Shown: positions 52,561-64,000 of the stretch, piece after piece
Numbering within the stretch: the first letter of the stretch is position 1
Layout of the letters: each line of letters begins with the position of its first letter
Assembly: GCA_022264855.1 (NCBI GenBank)
Contig: JABYQU010000005.1
Span: 372,001 to 436,000 of the forward strand
DNA length: 64,000 bases
Direction of reading: 5' to 3'
Source of the DNA: Lenzites betulinus
Lineage: Eukaryota > Basidiomycota > Agaricomycetes > Polyporales > Polyporaceae
Made by a program: the position numbers and the translations under genes
Notes under the pieces: model-generated
Databases searched by the model: none
The model's input: only the letters and a program-made list of their open reading frames with translations
Told to the model about the DNA's origin: nothing

Positions 52561-55500
52561 GCACCCGCTAGCCTGCCCCAATCTGGATCCTCGCGTGCGC
52601 GGGGGTGCACCGCACGAGCGAACGCTGGTTTCGCCGGCGGGATGCGTTGGGTCACGTTTCCTGGTGCACGCCCGAAGGGGTTGGTGGTGGCCACGAATAT
52701 CCCGCGGATCACGTACTTCAAGTTGAGACTGGGGCGGGACTGAGAGAGAGAGTTCGCACCACTCAGGCTAGTCATGGAGTGGATATGGGGTTGCGGATAC
52801 TTCTACGCGACCACGCTCGGGCATCCGTCTATTGTGTTGCAGGAGTCCTGCGGATATAGGCGAAGTTGGCATGCCAACGACAGCTGGAGTGATTGAAGGG
52901 TATACACAAATTTATACGTGGACGAAGTACAACTTGAACCGGACAGAAGAATATTTTTATGGAGGAAACTCACATGTATATGGGGATGGTATGCTTTGCA
53001 AGCAGCTAGCGCTGCGCTCTGGGTTGAGATGATTGTCGAGGGTCGTCACAGACTAAGCTATAAATGGATTGCTCAAGAAGCATCAGGTTCTCTTGAAGCT
53101 TGAAGCTGATGAGTGAGCGGCATGGGGAGGGATACCACAGGTGTCGCATGCACGGACTGCAAGACACGCAGGCTTTGAAGAAGCAGAAAGAGAGAGTGTT
53201 CGCGACAATTCCAAGCACTGCTCTCAGTGTTCTGCAGAAGTACAAACCGCCCTGTTCTTCCTACACTCAGGGCGCAGGCTTTGTAGCAGATATCTGCCAG
53301 TGAGGATCCTGCCCAAGGATCGAGCTGATCTGAGAGCGCCGGGCGCTGGCGGATATTCGCTACTGACACCGGTACCGTGAAGATAGTTCTATGAGGAAAA
53401 CGCCAGACATCTGCTCTAAATGTTCGAATGATAAGGTACCTGCCCGACCTCCATTAACCATCGTCTGCGTGTCCTGGCCCGGATATCTCGTCTCAAAACT
53501 CCGCGCTTCCTCACGGGTAACTGAACTTGAGGAGGAGGAGGAGGGGACATATGCAACTTAGACTGTCCAGGTCAGGGCGCGCCCTGTGCCCCAACTACGG
53601 CACATCGCGTAATTACGCAGCACGCATCGGGTCCAAATCACGAACAATCGTCGAATGATCACCCTTACAACATCGTGCACCTGGCTGTGACTAACTATAA
53701 TAGCACGGAACTTCTTCGCGTATGATATCGGTGCAGACGCGCATCTAAGTCCTCTGGCAGAAACGCAAGCGCTGTTATCTATTCCACGAGAAAGACATGT
53801 GCGTGTAACCTCTAGAGGACATTTCGGGGGCGGACGTCCTCACACTCGCGAGCATAGTGCTCAGACTGGGAGGTCTCAGGGCCCTGACCACGTTCGCGTG
53901 TGCAGTCCCGCCTTCGGGGGTTACGTATACGTTGCGACCGGGGGTGCCGTAATGCTATACACAACCGCCGCTCACGAGTGCCCAAGATGCGGCCGTGCGA
54001 GCACAGATAGCGGCGATGTTCCAGATAGCAGATGCCCGCGCCTTCGCGCGCGTCGCTCTGGGTGGCACAGACATGTGCATTAGAGTTTAGAGTGAGGCCT
54101 GCACGGAAGCCCATCATGCACACGCGTATGTTTTCCCCCGGCGACACAATAGCGCACGACACGAGGCCGCGCAAGAATAGGCTTTCGCCTTCCCCCACCC
54201 CGGCCCTATCGTCGCCCCGTCGAGCGTGCGCCCGGGTGTGTGTGTCTGCGCACCGTCCGAGCACACACGCGCAGTCACGCGTCCGACGCAGGACGCGGCC
54301 GTAAGGTACGCACGACATCGCTGATGCCCATCGCGAGCAGCTCGCGATGCGCGATGTGCTGACGGCACGCCTGATCTGCGCCGTCCGGAAGCGGAAGCAG
54401 CAGAGCTCGCGAAGCGGCTCGCGCAGCCCTGCGCCCGCAACAAACTCTACACAGTCACAGTACTTATCGCGCACTCGCAGACGGGCGGAACACGCGCAGG
54501 GGCGCCAGGCCTATCTGCGACGCTGCTGGTGCCCTCGCCCGGCGGGAACGCATCAGTCCCCAGCACCGTGCCAGGCGCGCGGGCAGCGTTCCCAGCGGCT
54601 CGCGCGGGCGGGGGCAGCAGAGCGGGCGGGACGTCAAGGCGTCACGCACGGTGTCCAGCGCGCAGCCGTGCCGAGCAGGAGGAGACGAACGCACCCAGGT
54701 AAGGCAGCGCGTCCACACGGGAAGCGTGCCACGCGCAGAGCACGAGCCGGGTGGCGCGCACGGTTGGGCAGCGAAGTCGAAGTCGAAGCAGGCGCGGGCC
54801 GGGTCCCCTTGAGGCGCGCGCACGCTCTAGCCCGAGCCCGAGTCAGCGTGCCATGCGGTGCCCCTCTCCGTCTGTGTACAGGACGCGCTCAGTGGAGGTT
54901 GAGTTGCGCCACGAGTAGTCAGCAGTAGCTCGAGCTGAGCAAGCAGAGGCTCGGGGACGGCGACTGACCTGCGCACTGAGCACTGAGTGCTGGAGGCCGG
55001 GTCCCGGCTCTGTGCTCAGCCACCGTCCGCTCGGGCCATCATCGTACTTGCATGGGGGACCGGCGTTATGACGTCGTCCGCGAGCGCCGCGCTATGTCCG
55101 GACGCGGGGGCATACAAGCCTTCTCCTGCGCATGGCTGCAGCAGGCCGACGAGGGAGGACGGCCCCTCGTCGGCATCGCTCTACAGCCCCGGGGCCGGGC
55201 ATTCGACGGAGCCACGCCCTGCGAAGGCAAGGTGCATGAGTGGCGGGCTCGGCCGAAGGGGGGCGTACTCACGCGGCGATGGGATACGCAGCGCGCGGGA
55301 GGATCGTTCATCGTATCCACTCGCCTAAGTAAATTAGCGTACTTCTCAGCTATCGCAGCCATCCCCTCCTCCGACCGCGGCGCATCGTACGCCCTTCTCC
55401 AGCTGCGTGTCCGCCCACGCGCGCGAGCCCCCGCCGACGGCGACGGCGGAATGGCGAGCACGGGTGCGTGCGCCCCCGCGTACCGTCGCGAAGCCCTTCA

Positions 55501-56909
55501 GATTGTTATCGGATGAGATGGAGAAGCGCGGCGCGATAGAAGGACGGAGAGAGCCTCACGCTGAATCCGAGCCCCTCCCATCCCCGTCCCCGTCCCATCC
55601 CAATCCTCCGCTACTGCTCCCGCCTCAGGTACTCCCCTCCCGCACCCTCAGAGCTGAGACTGAGACCGCGCGCACCAGACTCGCGCGCCACACCTCGCCC
55701 CAGGCCTCCGAGTCCGCAGCAGGTGCATGACCTCCCACGGCAGGTGAATCGCGTCAGCCCTGAGGCCCCAGGAGGCCTGACTCCTGCAGCAGGGGTCTGA
55801 GTCCTGATGAGAGCGCGATGGCGTCTCAGACCTGTCCCGTCCATTTGTGTCCGCCCCGCCTTCTGACTGAATGCGCCTGGGTCCGCCTGCTTCGCCGGGC
55901 CGCGTCGCTCCCGCTGCGGGCGCGCAGACTTGCGCCCGCCTGTTGTTCCTATTTCCTTTCCCCGCGCGCACCGCGCCCCCGCCGCGGAGTCGTCGTCGGC
56001 TTCACGTCGCAGGCTGTGGGCTGTGGGCGGCGCGGGCACAGCCATTTGCATTGGCGGGCGCAACAGGCATCGAGTGAATTCGAGGGCGGCATAGGTAATA
56101 GCAATAGGAGAAGAACACCGTGACGGCGCAATGTGTGCGCACACGCCCAACTGCCAGTGCATGCACTGTCATGTTCACGTCGGCGGTAGCTACTTGGAAT
56201 CGAACCCGCGCACGCGCGCCGGGCGGGGCGTGGTGGTCGTGGGCGTGGACGTGGACGGGGTGGGGCCGGGCGTGGCAGGGGTGGCACCGTGGTGGCTGGG
56301 ACGTCGAAGCGTGTTGATTACGTGGACGAGCCTGCGTGTGCGATTGGCCGGTCGGATTGGGATGCGGACGGTTTCTTGGCCGGATGTGCGGCGCGGGCAG
56401 GGCAGGGCAGGGGACGTCCGGAGGGGAGGAGCAGGTTCGAGGTTCGAGGTTCGAGGCGAGGGAGCTGGGGGTAACTTAGAACTTGGGCAAGGAAGGGGAA
56501 GCGTCGAGCAGAGACGGGGCCGAAATGAAGGAAGGAAGGAACGGACGAAGAGGAAGAGGAAGGGACGAACGCAACGCGCGCGAGAGAAGGAGGGAAGGCC
56601 GGAGCGTCCAATCGCAGCGCGGCAGCTCGTAAGCGGGGGGAGGCAGGCGTGCAGCAGCAGCCAACAACGGACGGTCCACCGGTCTCGAGCCATGGGGTCC
56701 TGTCCTGTCCTATGCGTACAGAGTCTAGCGTCTAAGGCGGTGTGAGGAAAGGCGCAACACAAGCGTACGATAGCACGAGTAGGATACATACATACATGCA
56801 GCAACAGGCAGCGGCAGCGGCCGCAGCAGCAGCAACAGCCGGGGAGCGAGAGCGGAGCGGGTAGCGCAGATCTGTGACTGAGCAGAAACTGGAACTTTGT
56901 AGTACGTGC

Positions 56910-56931
56910 GGACGGACGGACGGACGGACGG
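56910..56931 (+). repeat. GGAC tetranucleotide microsatellite
   Basis: About five and a half GGAC units in a row, in the 3' flank of the minus-strand transcription factor gene. Confidence 0.85.
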
Positions 56932-57297
56932 GGCGGCGAAACCTAGCTGGGGGATGGATATCGGATGGGTGGGGGTGGACGACGTCTGGTATGTGGGCAG
57001 GGGGGATATTATGTTTTACATTGGGGTGACTGTGGGAGACGCGCTTTTCAGTGACGTGCAGAGGCGGGTTCAAAGCAGCGGGCGCAGAGAGCAGATCCAA
57101 ACCGGGTGAGGAGGGGGAAACGGAGACCGGACACACATGGGGAACCTTGGGGGAGACGCGGAAGCCTGTCGCATCGTGGAGATAACGTTGAAGAGCGCGG
57201 GAGCCTGGCGTCTTGCGGGGGAGAGAGAGCACTGTGCCACGTACAACGTGGAGGGGACGGGATGGGAGGGGGCGGGGCTTGCGGGCGACGACACCGT

Positions 57298-59872
57298 CTA
57301 CACGAGCAGGAGCAGCTCGTTGTTGATCTGCCGCATGACCTTGCGCCAGTCGACGGGCTTGTAGCGGCCATACTCGCGCTCGGGGTCGCGGCAGCGCCAC
57401 ACCTCCTCCATGAGCTGCTGCACGGCGCCGACGTTGCCGACGCTCTCGCGGTCCTGCTGGTGCTTGAGCATCTGCAGCAGGAACGTGCGCTGGCGCACGT
57501 CGTCCGAGAGGCACCCGCTGATGCAGATCCCGAACACGACGCTGCGCACGACGCTGCGGTGCACCGACGGCGCGTCCATCGGGATGCGCCCCAGCGCGTC
57601 GATCGTCTCCGTCACCGCCGCCGCGATCTCGGGGCACATCGGGTAGTCGCCCGAGAGCACCGTGTGCAGGTACACCAGCGCGGACGCGCGGAAGATGTCG
57701 TTCGTCAGCCGCCGCCGCTGCTGGATCTCGTCCGCCGTCGGCCCGTTCTGCTGCTGCTGGCCCTGCCCCTGCCCGTGGTGCTGCGTCTGGTGCGCGTGGT
57801 GCGCCGCGTGCGGGTGGCCGTAGAGCACGGAGTGGTGCTGCAGCGCGGGCGGGCCGTACACGCCCGGCTGGAGCGGGGTGACGAGCGGCGGCGGGGACGA
57901 CGGCGCGAGGAGGCGCTCCTCGAGGTCCGCGCCGCGGCGCACGAGCTCGGGGATGCTGAGCGTGCCGCGCCGGAGCTGGCACTCCTTCCAGTACGCGAGG
58001 TTCGAGATCTCCGCGATCGCGAGCACGATCTTGTTCTCGCAGCCCATGACGGGGAGCATGCTGATCTCGGGCGCGCTCGCGGCGGGGTCGCCGATGTACG
58101 CGCCCTGCCCGCCGAAGAGCGCGCGGTACGTCTCGAGGAAGCGCGGCACGGTCTGCGTCGTCACGCTCGCGAGCACGTCGAACCACATCGTCGTCTTGAT
58201 GATGAAGCGCGTGCTCTCCGGGCACTTGCGCAGCGCGTCCTCGGGCCCGTAGAAGCGCGGGTCGTTCAGCATGTTCTGCACGTACTGCGACGCGATCCCG
58301 AGCCAGAACTCCCAGTTCCCGCGCCCGCCGTTGAAGAGGAAGCTCGAGACGATGTGCAGCCCCGCCATCGCGTCGCCCTCCGAGTACAGCGCCTGCTTGT
58401 TCACCAGCGCCGTCTGCACGCGGTTGAAGATCGCCTGGATGTCCGCGCCGTGTGTAGGGTAGCTTAGCTTTAGGTGCAGTGCGGATAGCACACATGCGGC
58501 GTTCCGGGCCTCTGCGCTACTTCGTATGAGGTTGACCATCATGCTCTCGATGGACTCGTCCGCAAGGAGGTACTGTATCGGCAGCACGCGTGTCAGGTAG
58601 TAGTTGATGAGCCTGTCCTCTTCGGCGTAGCCAGTGATCCCCATAGGGATCCCCTCTGGACTCTGCGATACCCGATCGGCATCATCGTCAGAGTACGAAG
58701 CGAGGTCGACGTTGTACGAGGGGGCCAGCGAAGAGTGCGGATGGTTGTAGTACGTCGACGGCATATACGTTGGTGCGCTGATGGGCCCTGTCGATATTGC
58801 CATCGAAGTCGACGCCGCGGGATAATATGAAGCACCAACATGAGGCCCTGCCAACAGAGGAGGGCATTAATCATGATACATTCATAATACACTAATAACG
58901 GTACGGCGCCTTACAGGAGGAGGAAGCAGAAACTATGGAGGTAGGAGACTGTATCATAGTAGAAGGAGGCTGGGGCTGAGGCGGGGGCGGTGCGGTAGCG
59001 GGGGCAGCAGGATGGTACATGATTTCGTTCACGTTCGGCAGCATCGGGCCCCTGTTCATCGAGGGATCATGTCCCAGCTCCGGAATGGCAGGCTGCCAGT
59101 CTGCGGGAGTTCACTACCAGGAAGGGGGACGAATGTAAGAGGGTACATACTGTGGCCGTAGGGTTGCTGCTCCGGAGGAGGCATGGTAGCGTAATGGGGA
59201 GGAGCACGCTCGAAGGAGGTGTTCATGCCGTTGTGGGGGGGACGTGGGCCTTCGCTCGAGGAGGTGGCGGAGAGGGTGGGAGTGGGGGGGCTGGAAGACG
59301 ACGTGTGGAGCTGGTCGACGAGGACAAGGACGGGCGGGTCCTGGTCTGTCGAGCGCGGCCCTGAGCCGGAGTGGCCCTTGATCATGCCCTGCGAGGCGAG
59401 GAAGGTCTTGATCTTCTCGCGAAGCTCGGTGACGCTGTTGTTCTCCTGCGCGGCGGGTAAGCCCCTATCTCCCATGACAAAAAAATTGATAACCAGACTG
59501 ACCCTCATCCACTCTGGACGTTTCGCACCGAAACCGAGACACTGGAGCCTGAGACGGACGCAGGTCTGGCAGGCCCCGTCCTCGTTAGGTTGCTCGTCGC
59601 ATTTCTGTGCGTCGTGGCGTCGTGGGCGGGTGAGGTGGCGGTGGTGGGAAGGAGGGGAGAAAAGACGCGGAAGAAACGATCGGGGTTAGAGATTGAGGAG
59701 GACGATGATGAGCGCCTCGAGGACTAACCTTCCGACGAATCCTGCAGGTGTAGCAGCCCGACTTAGCACGGACGGCGCCTTTTGGCTTGGGCGCTCCGGG
59801 CTTCTTTTGGGATCGCGCCTGCTGGGAGACGGAGGAGACGGCCTTGCGGGGGCTGGCGGGAGCGTCGGTCAT
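57298..59872 (-). CDS. Zn(II)2Cys6 transcription factor with fungal_trans_2 domain (paralogue 2)
   Basis: Five exons. The start is MTDAPASPRKAVSSV at 59872. The zinc cluster is split by one intron: SGCYTCRIRRK | KCDEQPNEDGACQTCVRLRLQC, spacing C-x2-C-x6-C-x9-C-x2-C-x6-C. Then come LGFGAKRPEWMR, NNSVTELREKIKTFLASQG, a Pro/Ser-rich linker with NVNEIMYHPAAP, and one long exon with EDRLINYYLTRVLPIQYLL, ACVLSALHLKLSYP, TMWFDVLASVTTQTVPRFL, RALFGGQGAYIGD, LAIAEISNLAYWKECQLRRG, a His/Gln-rich insert and ALVYLHTVLSGDYP. It ends VDWRKVMRQINNELLLLV at the stop at 57298. About 750 residues. Architecture, intron near the zinc cluster and C-terminal DWR...LLLV match paralogue 1. Confidence 0.92.
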
Positions 59873-61725
59873 GGAACGTAGGCTGGAGGCAGCGTCGGAA
59901 TATTTAATTGACGGGGGAGGGCTTGGGCGAGGCGGAGACGGACGGGGAGTGGTGGGCGGTTGTTGGGAGAAGGCAGGGAGGAGGACTATATGTACCCCAG
60001 GGCGCCGGGCTCCAACCGTGCGACTTTCCCTTGTTGATTCCTTTATTTTCCTTTATTTACCCCTTACCCCCGGACCCCCGCCACCGCCCACCTTTCCATT
60101 ACACCGCCCTCCGGCATCACGTAACCGCACGTATTCTTAATTGCAGGCGCACAACGACTCCTTGTCAGCGACCATGACCGCCTCCCGCTGCGCCCCCTCG
60201 CGCCCCCCTCGCGCCGCCCACACCAGCCACTCGAGGCAAGTGCAGGCCCGCCCGTCTGACCGAGCACTGACGCCGCCGCGCTGGGCAGACGCTGCGCCGC
60301 GGTGTCCGTGCGCACAGCTGCAGGCGGGGGAGAATGGAAGAGCGCCCTCAAACTCTAGCTGTGCCCAGAGGGGGAGGCAGGCGCCGGGGGAGCGGACAGG
60401 GCGTCCTCGTGTCGACCCGCTCCTCTGGTCACAAGGCTTGCCCGATAAAGCCCACAGCCGCTGAGATCGGATCCCTGTCATGCTTTTCTCAGGCACCGCT
60501 AGCCGCCCGAGCCCGAGCCCGCCTCGCCCTCTCCAACTCCTCCCAGTCTCCGCTCCCAGTCCGCCCCCCGCTGGCCCGCCTGCTGCTGTCGCCGACGCGG
60601 TCCGCGAACAATCCAACGCCCGCCCGCGTCTGCGCACACAACCTCCCTTTGCCCCGCCACCATGTACAATCGAGTCGCGTCGCGCGAGTGCCGGCGGGCG
60701 CTCGTCCTGGCAACGGACGGCCTCCCTCCTCGTGCCCCCAATACAGTCCGCTGCTACGCCCGGCTCCTGGACAAATTGCACGCAGCTGACAGCGCTAGCG
60801 GACGCGCACGCTGTCCAAATGGGCCTTCGCCTTCTTCGTGCCCCCCCCGCAGCCCAATCGCCGCACCGGCCAATCGTCCTCCCCACGGCGCTTACCTAAA
60901 CCTACGACCGCCCTCGGATCCATCGCTCGCACACGATCAAGACATCTCCTGACAGATGTCCCGACCCGCCGTCCCCCTTCCTTCAGGCTCCAGCTGCCTC
61001 TCCCCCGGGGCGCCCGTCCAGGTGTGCGGTGCTCCCGCACGCCTAATAGCACGCTGTACTACTACTACGCCATGTACATACCACCCGACGCAGCCCAGGC
61101 CAATGGCATTATTGTGATCCCGTCGTCAGCCTGTACACACCCGGCCATCGTGCCCTCCGTATCTGCAATTATACATTGTATATTCCTACAGGGTACCCGT
61201 ACGTTCAGCGTTTCAGCGTCCAGCAACCCCACAGCCCGTCGCCCGTCGCCATCACCCCGCCGCGAGTACGTGCCCACGTCCTGCTCCAATGCTCCTGTTC
61301 CTCCTCGAGCGGGCACGTACACCGGGCAGACAGATCCCCGGCGCCCCCGATCGAGGCCCGCGTCTTCGACGCCCGACGCCCGTCCACGCAAACAGACGGT
61401 GCGGTGCGGTGCTGGCCCGATATCACACACCGCACGAAGCCCCGTGCGATGCATCTCCCCACACTCGGCCTGATGAGAACAGCAGAACAGCAACGGGCTG
61501 CGAGCGGACGCGCGAACGCCGCCGCCGCTGCGCTGCGCACCGTACCGTTAGCGGCGATGGCCCGTCCCCCGCCCCATCCACAACAACACGCTAGCAAGAG
61601 CCCCCACCACACCCGCCACCTCCTAGTCCTGCCCACGAAGCCTCGCCACGCGACGCCGCCGGAGAGAGCGCGAACGCACACGCCGGGACGCCCCGCACGC
61701 ACGCACGCGGACGCGCTCGTCGAGC
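59873..61725. other. 1.9-kb intergenic region, no gene recognised
   Basis: This contains the promoter of the transcription factor gene starting at 59872 and the 3' flank of the PH-domain gene ending at 61726. Many GC-rich chance frames occur on both strands without recognisable motifs. Confidence 0.45.
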
Positions 61726-63799
61726 CTAAGATTGACGTTCCCCCGATGCCGCTTCCTGCAGGACGCCCGCGCCGCTGGGCGATGCATTGCCCACCCCAAA
61801 CGGCCCGCCCCCGCTCAGGCTCAGCCGTCGCGCGATCGAGTCGCGCCGCCGCCCCGTGGGCGCCGGACCCCCGGCGCCGCTCGGCGACGCGCCTGCTGCC
61901 CCCGCCGCGCCTGGTGTCGCCACAGCGGCCGCGGGACCTGCTGGTGCGCCTGCGCCGCCTGTGCCCGGGGGGCCGGCGACTGGGGGCGTCGCGTCCCCGG
62001 GGAGGACGCCCTGGGTGGTGCGGCGCGCGAGGAGCGCGCGGATCGCGCTCAGCCACTTGATCTCCTCCTCCTCGCTCGGCGCGCACAGGAGCAGCGTGCG
62101 CTTCGTGGTGACGACTTTGAAGGTGTGCGAGCCGGCCGCGCCGTCGGCGTCGTCGGGCGAGGACGAGGCGGCGACGGGGGGCGAGACGGCCGCGGGCGAC
62201 GTGACGCTGGGCACGCCCCGGTGCGGCGGGAGGTCGTACTCGAGCGCGTCGAGAACCATGGAGAGCGGGATTTGGCGGTGCGCCTTCGTGTCCTGCAGGA
62301 ACGCCGGGTGACGCGCGCGCGCGAGCGCGGGCGAACGGATCCGTCAGCACACGCTCTACCTCCACGCCCGCGAGAAGGCGGGCGGGGTGACTAAACCGCG
62401 CACGCACCATGTGGCTCCGGGAATAGATGAGCTTCTCGCCGCTGAGTACGAACCATCGTTTGTGCCAGTTGTGCCGGCGTGATCCGCACTTCATGAGATA
62501 GCCCGAGAGTACTGGTTTAGACGGGGACGCAGTCTCCGACGCGGAGGCTGGCGGCGCTGCGCTCGGTGAGGGCGTTGGAAATGGCTTGGGGTTCGGCGAC
62601 CCGTCGTCTGATTCCGAAGACGTGAGCTGATGCGCGTACGGCGAATGGGACGGCGACGATGAGAGGCGGGAAGGCCCGCGCGCGGTCCCAGGCGTCGTCG
62701 GGATCGGGATCGGTGCGCTCACGGAGTTCCGCGTCGAAGTCGACAAGAGCGCTGTCCGCGCATCGTTGATGGCGTGCACCCAGCCCTGCACGTCCGACGC
62801 AGACTCCGACTGCAGATAGAACGTGCGCACGGGTGAGACGATCCCGAACGTGTTTTGGTGCTTCTTGAGCATGACCGGCGTGCACGAGTGCACGTCCGTC
62901 AGCTCAAGCAGGCGCAGGAGCTTGTACTCCGCCGCCGTCTTGTAGAACGCGAGGTGCGCCGGGCGCAGCACAAACCATCGCTTCTTCCATGTCTGTTAGA
63001 CGTCGCGAGGGATCCGCACCAAATCGAGATTGCGTGCGACAGGCGGACACCGAGGGGACGCCGGGAGCGGGAGGGGAGGCGCGACCAGATCAGCACCTGC
63101 GAGGCGCACAGACGGGCACAGCGACATACCTTCCTGCGCTCGCCCTTTTTCCATAGGTAACCGGTCTTGATCACAGTCTCGTCCAGGGAGCCCCGGGTGG
63201 CGGCGCTCGCGTCCTCGACTCTCCAGCCGCCCTCTTCGTCATCCGTGCCCTCCTCAGACTCTTCACCGCTGCCTGAGCGACGCTCTGCGATCGAGGATAG
63301 AGGGGGCTGTGTTGCTGCCCCGCTGAGCAGGGCGCCGACCGCGCTGGTGGTGGACATGGGGGACGGCGAGACAGCATCCGGGGAGAACACCGAGTCCGAA
63401 TCTGATTCAGTGCCGGAGACCGCGACGTTCGAAAGCGTCGGTTTCTAGACAGTGCGTAGCGGAGATGGCTCAGTATGTGATTGATTATAATTTAGGGGCA
63501 CTCTTCCCACTGTGGAGAAGCTGAAGACGCGCCGCATTTAAGCATACCTTTACATGTGGCTTGCTGGAATGTACGGAGAGCTTGCGCGTGACTTCCTGGT
63601 GAGTGGGGGGTGGAACTGAGCGCGCATTGGAGATGCCGGAGGCCATCGCAGTGTCGGACGACGTTGGGTACGCGTAGAGAGAGACGGTAGGCGGTGGACA
63701 GGACAGCGATGCCAGGTTCGCCGTTGTCGTCGCCGTGATCACCTTCGCCAGTGATGCGGTATTGGGCGGAGTATCGGAGATTGAACTATCTGTTATCAT
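61726..63799 (-). CDS. double PH-domain protein
   Basis: Four exons. The start is MITDSSISDTPPNTAS at 63799. Exon 1 ends SSKPHVK, exon 2 starts KPTLSNVAVSG and contains an acidic stretch (GEESEEGTDDEEGGW). The first PH domain spans exons 2-3: VIKTGYLWKKGERRK | TWKKRWFVLRPAHLAFYKTA ... RTFYLQSESASDVQGWVHAI. After a Ser/Pro linker the second PH domain reads VLSGYLMKCGSRRHNWHKRW ... HM | DTKAHRQIPLSMVLDALEYD ... HTFKVVTTKRTLLLCAPS and EEIKWLSAIRALLARR. It ends in an Ala/Gly/Pro-rich tail, RRRDSIARRLSLS and GERQS. PH domains bind phosphoinositides, so a membrane-signalling adaptor is likely. About 560 residues. A longer overlapping frame at 61205-62971 runs through the last intron and is not used. 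Confidence 0.9.
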
Positions 63800-64000
63800 T
63801 GTGATCCTTCGTGTAACTCCGATGACACTCCGCTAACGATCGCTTGATGGACCCCAGTGGCACAAAATGACACGGTGGCTGGGACTCGCGCGCCAATCGC
63901 GCCTGAATCGGGCGTCGAACATGATCTCACAACGCCCACAGTGTTCTACAGTACGACAAGGTACGTACAGTCCAGCGTCCCGCACAGCGTGCATAAGGCC

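Larger units (their letters stand above)
46484..57297. other. 10.8-kb gene-poor GC-rich spacer
   Basis: This lies upstream of paralogue 1 and downstream of paralogue 2, both on the minus strand. Despite many long chance frames I find no domain, no convincing splice-joined gene and no transposon protein. It holds a near-perfect hairpin (50133-50185), an AT-rich inverted repeat (51952-51986), three divergent ~140-bp tandem units (52112-52560), a purine-rich stretch near 56510-56600 and a GGAC microsatellite (56910-56931). It may be an extended promoter or leader region of paralogue 1. Confidence 0.45.

Noticed and set aside
57106..58467. 453-codon plus-strand open frame
   Set aside because: Exact antisense shadow of the transcription factor gene at 57298-59872; low-complexity Arg/Val/His composition caused by GC-rich third codon positions.
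56732..58495. 587-codon minus-strand open frame
   Set aside because: Overlaps the regulator gene in a different frame; Arg/Ala/Pro-rich with no motif, while the 57298 frame carries the fungal_trans_2 blocks.
61205..62971. 588-codon minus-strand frame around the PH gene
   Set aside because: It contains real PH exon sequence but reads through the intron after HM into Arg-rich noise. The spliced version ending at 61726 restores the second PH domain.

Overview
This window reads as nuclear DNA of a basidiomycete fungus, most likely an Agaricomycete such as a polypore; I cannot name the species. The reasons are many short GT-AG introns of about 50-70 nt, GC-rich host genes, a DUF6593 gene, Tnp2-type CACTA transposase sequence, a chromodomain Gypsy element, and Zn(II)2Cys6/fungal_trans_2 regulators.

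Left part (1-9133): a small mitochondrial-looking protein gene (443-1069), an intron-containing tRNA-Tyr (1967-2054), and a broken copy of a DUF6593 gene interrupted by a 662-bp insertion. A 5.3-kb segment of unusual composition follows. It carries a decayed tyrosine recombinase gene (4928-6643, minus) and an upstream multi-exon gene of unknown function (7066-8754, minus). The segment ends in a second, degenerate tRNA-Tyr whose 3' half and flank (9054-9133) repeat those of the first tRNA (2025-2104). The arrangement resembles a site-specific element integrated at a tRNA gene, and it is the best candidate here for an undescribed system.

Nested transposons (9134-28376): a 19.2-kb CACTG-ended (CACTA/EnSpm-type) DNA transposon with 25-bp perfect terminal inverted repeats and a 3-bp target duplication. 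The uninterrupted target survives in the first copy of the duplicated locus. It holds two convergent genes: a multi-exon accessory gene (9524-11577, plus) and a Tnp2 transposase gene (minus). Tnp2 is split by a 10.36-kb Ty3/Gypsy chromovirus (14818-25172, minus) with identical 296-bp LTRs and the 5-bp duplication CATCG. The retroelement has gag-protease, RT, RNase H, integrase-chromodomain and an extra 3' coding region. It is also studded throughout, coding parts included, with short perfect hairpins.

Right part (28377-64000): the duplicated locus resumes with a 373-bp MITE and the intact DUF6593 gene (29343-30093). Host genes follow: an L-arabinokinase-like glycosyltransferase (30360-32730, minus) divergent from a WD40 protein gene (33425-35672, plus), a DnaJ/Hsp40 co-chaperone (37859-39616, plus), two paralogous Zn(II)2Cys6 transcription factors (43498-46483 and 57298-59872, both minus) separated by a 10.8-kb gene-poor spacer, and a double-PH-domain protein (61726-63799, minus). 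Exon structures were read by eye from splice signals and frame continuity. Family assignments rest on motif recognition, without database searches.
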